From CAZGMJ01 sp964526785 (GTDB lineage: Bacteria > Planctomycetota > Phycisphaerae > Sedimentisphaerales > Anaerobacaceae): a stretch of DNA of 15,923 nt. The stretch's first letter is position 1; each line of letters starts with the position of its first letter. Below the pieces are notes generated by a model, which saw only the letters and a list, made by a program, of their open reading frames with translations, was not told where the DNA came from and ran no database searches. Shown piece after piece: positions 6,952 through 13,041 of this stretch. The stretch is from positions 1 to 15,923 of the forward strand of contig CAZGMJ010000093.1 in the NCBI GenBank assembly GCA_964526785.1, in the 5' to 3' direction. Position numbers and translations under genes: made by a program.

Positions 6952-9104
6952 GAATTACGATCGCCTATAATTTACGCACCGACGACAGCGAAAAGACCGC
7001 GGAATTGCTGACAAGTGAAGATATAGAGCGCATCAGGTGCGCTATCGCCGATTTGGGCCACACGGTGACGAATGTGGAGGTCTCAGGCCGACCGAATGAT
7101 GTCGTGGATCGATTGCTGGCTACTGAACCGGATCTGATCTTCAATCTGGCTGAGGGGACGATCGGCAGTTCGCGGGAGGCCTTTTATCCCGGCCTTTACG
7201 AGCAACTTGGCATTCCATTCACCGGCGGCAACGCATCCCTCTTGCATCTGAATCTGGACAAGCATTTGGCGAAGACGGTGCTGGCGTCGCGCGGCATTCG
7301 TGTCCCACGCGGCGTACTGATCACGAAGCCCGATGATGCGCTGCCAGAAGATATTCAATATCCGGTGATGATCAAGCCGAATTCAGAAGGGTCAAGCAAA
7401 GGCATCACCAAGGATTCGGTAGTGGAGAACCATACCGACGCCCGCCGACACATTGAGTCGATCCTTGGGCAGTATCCGGCTGGCATTATCGCCGAAGAGT
7501 TTATTGCCGGCAAAGAGCTCAGTGTGCCGTTTCTTGAGACCTTTCCGGGAAAGGTACTGGCTATCGTTGAGCACACATTCGACCTGTCCCGCCTGGCATC
7601 TCGGTACAATATCTACGACTATGAGATGAAGCAGGGGGGCGCATCGGCCGATGCGGTGCAGGTGGTCTGCCCGGCTGACATCACAGCGCAAGAGGAGGCC
7701 GCCGTCCTGGATATGGCCCAACGGGTATTCAAGATCATGTCGTGTCCGGATATGGGACGCGTCGATATCCGCCTGCATGAGAACGGCCAGCCGTTCTTCA
7801 TCGAACTCAATCCACTGCCCAGCCTGCACCCCGCGGCCTCGCTGATGACCGCCGCGCGCGTCAAAGGGCTTGATTTCAAGAACGTGATGCGCTTAATCAT
7901 CCGGTCGGCGGCCAGGCGGTACGGACTGGCCATTCGCCCTGCTCGCAAGACGGTGCCGGCGGCCGACCAGGCCGGTGGTGGGTCCCGCCCGACAACGCGG
8001 GAATTGGGGATCCGGGTTGGCCGGATGCAGCCCGGGTTGTTCAACAGCATAACCGATGTCAAAGGGGTCCGCGTCGGCCATTTGACGCGTATCGAAGACG
8101 ACGTGCAGGTCCCCGGCTTACTGGAAACTTCGTGTGTTCGCACGGGCGTCACCGCTATTCTCCCGGCCGGCCGGGCGTATGCGAAACGTCTGGTGGCCGG
8201 TGGCTTTGTACTCAATGGCGGTGGAGAAATGCTGGGACTCACTCAGGTCATGGAGTGGGGTTGGCTGGAGAGCCCCATTCTGCTGACGAACTCGCACTCG
8301 GTCGGCAAGGTGCACGCCGGTGTCATTGCTCACATGACCAGGAAATACCCCGACCTGGGAACCGAAACGGACGTCGTACTTCCGGTTGTGGGCGAGGCAG
8401 ATGACTCCTTTCTTAACGACGTGCGGGTTGGGACGTGTACATCGCAGGATGCAATTCGGGCCATCGAAGCGGCCGATACCGGGCCGGTGGTCCAAGGGAC
8501 GGTCGGTGCCGGGGTAGGCATGATGACCTTCGATTTTGCCGGCGGAATAGGCACCTCCTCACGAACGTTCTGCCTGGCGGAAGGCACGTTCACGATCGGA
8601 GTGCTCGTACTGTCGAATTTCGGCAAGATGCGCAATCTGACAGTTGAGGGCAGCGTCGTTGGGAGGGGACTGGACCTCCTCTATAGTCAGCAAGGGCGGC
8701 GCATACAGTCGGAGGGATCCATCATCGTTGTGGTGGCAACGGATGTGCCACTGCTGAGCAGCCAATTGAGTCGTATTGCGAAGCGTGCGGCGTTGGGCCT
8801 GGGACGTGTCGGATCGCATGCCGCGTCTACCAGCGGCGAAATCATCGTGGCCTTCAGTACGGCCAATCGTACCGAGCGACCGTCGCGTCTCTCGGATAAG
8901 TTCATCAGGCTCAAATGCATCTCCGACGCGCATGTGAACGACGTCTATGAGGCCGTTATCGAGGCGACCGAAGAATCTGTGCTCAACGCCGTCTTCTGTT
9001 CGAACGGTATGTCGGGACGACGAGGACGTTCGGCGCCTGCCATAGCTTACGATCAGATAATGGAAGAGTTTGGCAAGGGAAGGACCGTTCATGAAAGTCA
9101 TTGA
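6948..9104 (+). CDS. ATP-grasp (D-Ala-D-Ala ligase-like) fused to DmpA/P1-family aminopeptidase
   Basis: The product is 718 aa with two complete enzymatic halves. Residues 1 to about 327 are a D-alanine-D-alanine-ligase-like ATP-grasp ligase: NLAEG (66-70), ATP-binding MIKPNSEGSSKG (141-152), AEEF (182-185) and metal ligands D273, E286 and N288 in DIRL and FIELNPLPSLHP. Such enzymes join a carboxylate to an amine through an acyl phosphate. After a linker at about 328-352, residues about 353-700 are a peptidase family S58 (DmpA/BapA) domain. These Ntn-type enzymes cut themselves before the nucleophile and release N-terminal residues from amides, small peptides or beta-peptides. The expected cleavage site G590/S591 (EGSIIVVVATD), oxyanion asparagine N557 (LSNFG) and the S629-G-E631 motif are all present. 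There is no signal peptide, so it is cytoplasmic. Self-cleavage would separate the ligase plus alpha part from the beta part. The deacetylase gene overlaps its 3' end. Confidence 0.9.
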   Translation: MRITIAYNLRTDDSEKTAELLTSEDIERIRCAIADLGHTVTNVEVSGRPNDVVDRLLATEPDLIFNLAEGTIGSSREAFYPGLYEQLGIPFTGGNASLLHLNLDKHLAKTVLASRGIRVPRGVLITKPDDALPEDIQYPVMIKPNSEGSSKGITKDSVVENHTDARRHIESILGQYPAGIIAEEFIAGKELSVPFLETFPGKVLAIVEHTFDLSRLASRYNIYDYEMKQGGASADAVQVVCPADITAQEEAAVLDMAQRVFKIMSCPDMGRVDIRLHENGQPFFIELNPLPSLHPAASLMTAARVKGLDFKNVMRLIIRSAARRYGLAIRPARKTVPAADQAGGGSRPTTRELGIRVGRMQPGLFNSITDVKGVRVGHLTRIEDDVQVPGLLETSCVRTGVTAILPAGRAYAKRLVAGGFVLNGGGEMLGLTQVMEWGWLESPILLTNSHSVGKVHAGVIAHMTRKYPDLGTETDVVLPVVGEADDSFLNDVRVGTCTSQDAIRAIEAADTGPVVQGTVGAGVGMMTFDFAGGIGTSSRTFCLAEGTFTIGVLVLSNFGKMRNLTVEGSVVGRGLDLLYSQQGRRIQSEGSIIVVVATDVPLLSSQLSRIAKRAALGLGRVGSHAASTSGEIIVAFSTANRTERPSRLSDKFIRLKCISDAHVNDVYEAVIEATEESVLNAVFCSNGMSGRRGRSAPAIAYDQIMEEFGKGRTVHESH
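9077..9084 (+). promoter_or_regulatory. Ribosome binding site deciding the deacetylase start
   Basis: GGGAAGGA ends six bases before the ATG at 9091. The frame is open from a TTG at 9070, but that codon lies upstream of this site, so the ATG is chosen. Confidence 0.7.
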
Positions 9105-10104
9105 GAAATACAACGACAGCCTGCACAATCCTTACTGGAAGTTTCAGCTCGGACCATCCTCCTACGAGGTCAGGGATACGCCGCGCCGGGTGGAAGCGAT
9201 CAAGAAGTGTCTTGGCAATGACCGCCGCTATGAATTCGTAAAGGCCAGGAAGTTCCCCGAGAAGTTCATTGCCCGCCTGCACCCGTACCACGACTACATA
9301 AAGAAGACGGCCGCCAGTTTGCGCCAGAAGGATGAGGAGTTCTATCCGGATCTCTTCCCCGGCGATGGCGCGCGGCTCCGCCGCCGTGTTGACGAACCGC
9401 TCTGGGGCGGGCAATGGTGTACCGATGCCGTCACGCCGATCATGAAGAAGACGTACGCCGTAGCCCGGGCTTCGGCCGAGACGGCTCTGACCGGTGCGGA
9501 GCTGATCCTATCCGGACGAGAAAGAGTCGTTTACGCGCTCTGCCGGCCTTCGGGACACCACGCCGGGCCCCGCGTATTCGGCGGTTATTGCTACTTCAAC
9601 AACGTCGCCACCGCAGCCGAATTCCTCGCGCCGTCCGGAACGGTGGCCGTCCTCGATATCGATTATCATCACGGCAATGGGACGCAGGAGTTTTTCGAGC
9701 AGCGCAAGTATGTCTTTACCAGTTCCATTCATGGGGATCCGGACGTCGAATATCCCTACTTCTGGGGCTACGCTGATGAGAAGGGCCGCGGACAGGGATT
9801 GGGGACGAATCTGAATGTGCCGCTGGCCAAAGGGGCGAATGCGAAGGTGTATCTCAAGGCTGTCGACAAATTTGTCGAAGCCATTCGCGCCTTCTCGCCG
9901 GACTATCTGGTTGTCGCCGCCGGTTTTGATACGCACCAAACGGATCCGATTGGTGGATTTGCGCTTCAGACGGAAGACTACGAGGCAATCGGGGCACGCC
10001 TTGCATCTTTGGAATTGCCATCGCTAATCTGTCAGGAGGGAGGTTATAACACGGAAGTCCTTGGCGATTGCGTGTGCAGCTTTTTGAGGGGCTTTGAGAG
10101 ATGA
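9091..10104 (+). CDS. Acetylpolyamine amidohydrolase / class II HDAC-family deacetylase
   Basis: This 337-aa zinc deacetylase should remove an acetyl or similar acyl group from an amine. All hallmark residues are visible: tandem histidines H156-H157 in RPSGHHAGP, zinc ligands D191 and H193 in DIDYHHGNGT, third ligand D280 in AAGFDTHQTDP, and catalytic tyrosine Y319 in QEGGYN. Their spacing matches Mycoplana acetylpolyamine amidohydrolase with a constant offset of about four residues, and the length is close to that enzyme's. It has no signal peptide. It begins inside the end of the fusion gene (14-base overlap) with a strong ribosome site, so the two are co-translated. Family members act on acetylpolyamines or other acylated small amines. 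The substrate here is not known, but the ligase and peptidase partners suggest a dedicated small-molecule pathway. Confidence 0.92.
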   Translation: MKVIEKYNDSLHNPYWKFQLGPSSYEVRDTPRRVEAIKKCLGNDRRYEFVKARKFPEKFIARLHPYHDYIKKTAASLRQKDEEFYPDLFPGDGARLRRRVDEPLWGGQWCTDAVTPIMKKTYAVARASAETALTGAELILSGRERVVYALCRPSGHHAGPRVFGGYCYFNNVATAAEFLAPSGTVAVLDIDYHHGNGTQEFFEQRKYVFTSSIHGDPDVEYPYFWGYADEKGRGQGLGTNLNVPLAKGANAKVYLKAVDKFVEAIRAFSPDYLVVAAGFDTHQTDPIGGFALQTEDYEAIGARLASLELPSLICQEGGYNTEVLGDCVCSFLRGFER

Positions 10105-10220
10105 GTAAGGGCGTGGCCAAAGCGTACGTTGGCTACCACGCTAAGCGTGATGGTCGTGTAGATTTGGAGGACCTTGTTCTGATGTGCCGATACTGGCAAT
10201 ATGAGATTCCGCAACCCTGA
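10101..10220 (+). CDS. 39-aa ORF resembling an isolated dockerin-like tail
   Basis: The ATG overlaps the deacetylase stop in the ATGA arrangement, and GAGGGG (10086-10091) could act as its ribosome site with a 9-base spacing. The second half, RDGRVDLEDLVLMCRYWQYE (16-35), matches the second part of the dockerin-like C-termini of planctomycete exported proteins (compare CKVDCADLAIMGSHWLED in the protein ending at 5933). D17, D21 and D24 fit calcium-loop positions, but the first two ligands of the loop (usually D and N) are H13 and K15. It has no signal peptide, so an extracellular docking role is unlikely as it stands. It is either a degenerate tail of a lost gene or a coupled microprotein. 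Joining it to the deacetylase by a -1 frameshift would require slippage within the last few bases, because the -1 frame has a stop at 10095-10097. Confidence 0.5.
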   Translation: MSKGVAKAYVGYHAKRDGRVDLEDLVLMCRYWQYEIPQP

Positions 10221-10599
10221 CAGTCAGCCCTTTCGTCTCTTGCGCAGACTACTTCGTCAGGGCCCGGCAGCAGCTATGACCGCAATCCGGATCGATCTTA
10301 CCAGCCCGTCCGCGCACGAAAACGCGCACCGAAGCCCCCCGATTCGGCGTGATTTCGCGTTCGGGACTTTGGGCCATCGTACCATAAGTTGTTGTCATCA
10401 CTTGGTTAAGCCTCGGTAGGCAGCTTTGGCAAAAACACATTATCGGGGCTCATCTTAACTATTTGATAAGAGTCGTTGGTGACATGTCACTAACGATGAT
10501 TGAGCTCTGGAAATATTGAGCGTATCAGTGATTGCTGAACTCGAGGTACAATTACGTCTGAATCGCAGATCATGAAAGACTGAAACACTATGGCTGATT
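10221..10599. other. Gene-free stretch dominated by repeat copy 2
   Basis: After the 39-aa ORF there is a 7-base inverted repeat, CCCTGAC (10215-10221) with GTCAGGG (10256-10262), then the second copy of the dispersed repeat (10283-10491). About 100 bases follow, with a TACAAT at 10547-10552 that could be a -10 but has no matching -35. No gene is supported. Confidence 0.55.
10283..10491 (+). repeat. Roughly 210-bp dispersed direct repeat, copy 2
   Basis: Direct copy of 6234-6445, about 85% identical by eye. The most divergent part is the segment after TGATTTCGCGTT, where copy 1 is two bases longer. It starts about 60 bases after the end of the dockerin-like ORF, while copy 1 starts 300 bases after the dockerin-tailed gene. 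The two copies bracket the whole ATP-grasp/deacetylase cluster and its candidate promoter. Confidence 0.85.
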
Positions 10600-11034
10600 A
10601 TGAAGAGGCGCCGTGGACACTACTGTAAGATCTGCCATGCCATAAGGAGAAATGAGGCTTTCTCCGGCAAGGGACACCGAATGCATATCTGCAAGAAGTG
10701 CGCTGCCCGGCCCAAAGAAGAGCGAGAGGAGATCGAACAAGAGGATGAGATCTTCGGCTATCTGCGCCAGTCACATATCTCAGATAGGAATGTGTCACGT
10801 CTTAAGAAGCTGGTGTCTTCGCCGAACGAGAAAGTTGCGGAATTGGCCGTCATAGTCCGGGAGGTGGCAGAGGCCAGCCCTTACAAGAAGAAGAGGCTTC
10901 GAGAACTGGCCAAGACGAGGCGGGATCTTCTCCGGAAGCTTGAAGAAACTGGCCTTACCATCGTTCATGAGACCGTGCGGGCCCCGTTTCTTGGGCCAAA
11001 AGACCCCGCATTTAGGGCGCCCCGTTCTTGTTGA
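10600..11034 (+). CDS. Conserved-looking small protein with CxxC-x18-CxxC zinc-finger-like motif
   Basis: This 144-aa protein has an N-terminal four-cysteine motif, C9-K-I-C12 and C31-K-K-C34, separated by 18 residues that include NEAFSGKGH (18-26). This is a likely zinc-binding ribbon or treble clef. The rest is helical and highly charged (KEEREEIEQEDEIFGYL, then two K/R-rich helices), with no signal peptide or membrane segment. I believe related small proteins exist in other bacteria but cannot name the family; a nucleic-acid-binding or ribosome/RNA-associated role is only an inference. The start is uncertain: ATG 10600 lacks a ribosome site, and a second ATG at 10590 opens a 12-residue out-of-frame peptide across it. 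The recombinase gene follows on the same strand. Confidence 0.7.
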   Translation: MKRRRGHYCKICHAIRRNEAFSGKGHRMHICKKCAARPKEEREEIEQEDEIFGYLRQSHISDRNVSRLKKLVSSPNEKVAELAVIVREVAEASPYKKKRLRELAKTRRDLLRKLEETGLTIVHETVRAPFLGPKDPAFRAPRSC

Positions 11035-11037
11035 ACG

Positions 11038-11091
11038 TTGCACCCTGTTGCCGCCGTGCCTGTAAGTGCTTATGGTGCAAGTACATAAGCA
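11038..11091. repeat. Nested short inverted repeats upstream of the recombinase
   Basis: TTGCACC (11038-11044) is the reverse complement of GGTGCAA (11074-11080). TGCTTAT (11067-11073) is the reverse complement of ATAAGCA (11085-11091). The two pairs interleave, so only one hairpin can form at a time. This could be a terminator of the preceding gene without a T tract, or a protein-binding site for the recombinase. The evidence does not separate these. Confidence 0.35.
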
Positions 11092-11199
11092 AGCCCTCGG
11101 TACCAGTCGCTAGATATTGTCACCATAATGTTACCACGGATTCTATTGTTCGGGCCTGTTGATGAGCCCTGGGCTCAAAAGTACCGATACAATGAGGTC

Positions 11200-12201
11200 A
11201 TGAAAAAGGCATGGATATACAGACGCAAGCACGTCAAAGGCTGGTGGTGCGGGTGGTATGAAAACGGCAAGCGCAGGGCCAAGGCCCTACCCACCAAGGC
11301 ACTGGCCGAGCATTTCTGCTATATGAAATACACGCAGCTTAATTCAGATGTCTTCACGGGAGCTGTAGACTGCGAGTGGTCACAGATGACCGGTGAATAC
11401 CATCATGCCAAACGCGTGCAGGGCCTTGTCGATGATTCTGTTTATGAGGTGCTCTTGACCCTGCGGCACTTCAAACGGCTGGTCGCAGCCGTCTCTTCGA
11501 AGGATATCACCCAAAAGGCTCTTGATCAGTTCATCCTGGGGCGCGGCCAGGAAGTCGAAAGGAGCACGATCAACAAAGACATCAAGAACATCAACGCATT
11601 CTTGAGCTGGGCAGAAGAAAAGCACTATGTGGATTCCGGACTGAGACTCAAATCCCTGAAGGTCGCACAGAAACCCGTCGTTGCCCTGTCTGCGTCGCAA
11701 GTCCGTAGATTACTAACCACGGCGGCCAAATATCCAACGCTTCGCCTGCGAATTCTGGTTGCAGTTACAACCGGACTGCGGCGAGGAGACATCGATGCCC
11801 TGACAATCGGAGATATCCTCGTTGATCGAAATGCCATCACGACGCGCAGTTGTAAGACCAAAAAGGCAATGGCCGAGCGTCCTATTCCTGAGGCAATCAT
11901 GAGGGAGTTGTCCAACCATGTTGCCAACCTTCCAGACGGACACGAATCACTGTGGCTGGATAGATTCTCTCGGAAGAAGTGGTACAAGACACGCAGCAAG
12001 GCGGGATTTTCTAACCTCAAGTTTCATGACCTCAGGAAGACGTTCGCGTCTCTGCTGGCTCAGCGCGGAGTCTCAACGGCTGTTACTCAGAGGCTTCTGG
12101 AACATTCCACGCCACAACTCACGAATGAGGTCTACACGAATGTGGATCCTGTGCTGCGGCAGGCAATAGATAAGCTGCCTGTAGCGGAATGGTTGCGGTA
12201 A
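11200..12201 (+). CDS. Tyrosine recombinase / phage-integrase family protein
   Basis: This 333-aa site-specific recombinase has an N-terminal part (about 1-60) rich in W, K and R (KAWIYRRKHVKGWWCGWYE), a helical core-binding domain at about 75-150 and a catalytic domain at about 160-325. The catalytic set appears complete: R194 in TTGLRRGD, the beta-hairpin lysine near K219-K222 (SCKTKKAMAERPIP), H276 and R279 in FHDLRKTFAS, H302 in LLEHS and nucleophile Y312 in NEVYTNVD. The frame is open from an ATG at 11128 (357 aa), but those extra 24 residues do not look like part of the family. The ATG at 11200, which gives an MKKAWIYRRK start, is preferred although its ribosome site is poor. A TACAAT at 11188-11193 sits so close that a leaderless message is possible. 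No tRNA or obvious attachment site was found nearby. Confidence 0.88.
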   Translation: MKKAWIYRRKHVKGWWCGWYENGKRRAKALPTKALAEHFCYMKYTQLNSDVFTGAVDCEWSQMTGEYHHAKRVQGLVDDSVYEVLLTLRHFKRLVAAVSSKDITQKALDQFILGRGQEVERSTINKDIKNINAFLSWAEEKHYVDSGLRLKSLKVAQKPVVALSASQVRRLLTTAAKYPTLRLRILVAVTTGLRRGDIDALTIGDILVDRNAITTRSCKTKKAMAERPIPEAIMRELSNHVANLPDGHESLWLDRFSRKKWYKTRSKAGFSNLKFHDLRKTFASLLAQRGVSTAVTQRLLEHSTPQLTNEVYTNVDPVLRQAIDKLPVAEWLR

Positions 12202-12602
12202 GACACATCCTCGCCAGTAAGCCCGGCAGTCCGCACAGTTGTCTCTCTATGGTCGAGGTATTCAGCTGGCAGCGGCCACAAGAAGACTCATGTAGATCAG
12301 CCGACCATCAAGCGGAGACCAACGGAAGATGCTTGGTACGAGCTTTTGCCACAAATACTTCTACACAATTAGTCACACAAACGGGCAAGATCGACCCTTC
12401 CCTGTCCTTTGCATGTGCCACGTGATCTCAGATTTCGACCAGAACGTAATCTCCGTGCAGAAGCGATGGTCTACCGTAACCTCGGAGAGCGCACCAGATA
12501 ACTCTGCTGGCATACTACTCTGTGTATCATCTAGGATGTGGGATTGCCCGGGCAGGCAGTCTCCTCAATCGCGTGGTTCAGCTTCACGGCTTCTTCTTTC
12601 GA
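12202..12602. other. About 400 bases with no recognisable gene
   Basis: Short + strand frames overlap here (for example 12189-12425 and 12329-12616), but they lack ribosome sites and have low-complexity, unprotein-like translations. No RNA gene, repeat copy or terminator was recognised. Together with the truncated gene that follows, this looks like decaying sequence. Confidence 0.55.
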
Positions 12603-12911
12603 CTACAGTCTCTTAATGCGGGTATCCTTGAAGTAGAACATGCTTTTGATGTCTTGCGCTTGAAGCCCGATACCACCGCGTTCTGGTTTGAGCACTCTGC
12701 CTTTGCGCTTCTCTGACCTTTCGGGCTTGGCTGGCTCGGTGTAGTCGACGACCTGTTTGCCGTTGAGTTTCACGGTGATGTGTTTGTCTTTCACTAGGTG
12801 ACGGCTTCTCTCGCTTTGTGGATTCGTCTTGCTGGGGATCATCGCGTCTTGAGGCGCCGCGGGATATGTGGCAGAGCCGAATGTGTTGAAGTTAAGGCTC
12901 TGATTCTGGTA
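12603..12911 (-). pseudogene. C-terminal remnant of a DUF1080 / 3-keto-disaccharide hydrolase gene
   Basis: The minus-strand frame is open from a stop at 12912-12914 to a stop at 12603-12605, about 102 codons. Its last 60 codons read like the C-terminal strands of PF06439 (DUF1080) proteins: KDKHITVKLNGKQVVDYTEP, then a lysine/arginine-rich loop, then GGIGLQAQDIKSMFYFKDTR. Intact members are exported proteins of 200-250 aa or more with a signal peptide and a concanavalin-like fold. Here the first half and the start are missing; the only in-frame ATG (12842) falls inside the domain, and there is no ribosome site. The family is abundant in planctomycetes and acts on oxidised disaccharides or glycans, so it fits beside sulfatases. 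It is best read as a truncated gene, convergent with the recombinase and divergent from the sulfatases. Confidence 0.65.
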
Positions 12912-13027
12912 TTATTGATTGTGTGGCATGTAGTCCACGGGGCACCTTACTGTCGTGTGATGATACGAATCAGGTAAAGATCATGAAAAGTCAGGCCGGT
13001 TGGTTCCGGCAGGAGAAGATAGAAATG

Positions 13028-13033
13028 AAGGAG
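13028..13033 (+). promoter_or_regulatory. Ribosome binding site of the first sulfatase
   Basis: AAGGAG ends eight bases before the ATG at 13042 and supports that start for the signal-peptide-bearing protein. No convincing promoter was found between 12912 and 13041; a small GCCGG/CCGGC hairpin lies near 12993-13008. Confidence 0.6.
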
Positions 13034-13041
13034 AAGAGTGA

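Noticed and set aside
10081..10110. Programmed -1 frameshift joining the deacetylase to the dockerin-like tail
   Set aside because: The -1 frame has a stop at 10095-10097, so a slip would have to happen within a few bases with no slippery heptamer there. Stop-start coupling explains the overlap better.
12189..12716. Three overlapping + strand ORFs after the recombinase
   Set aside because: There is no ribosome site and the translations look random. The last one is antisense to the DUF1080 remnant, which has recognisable protein motifs.
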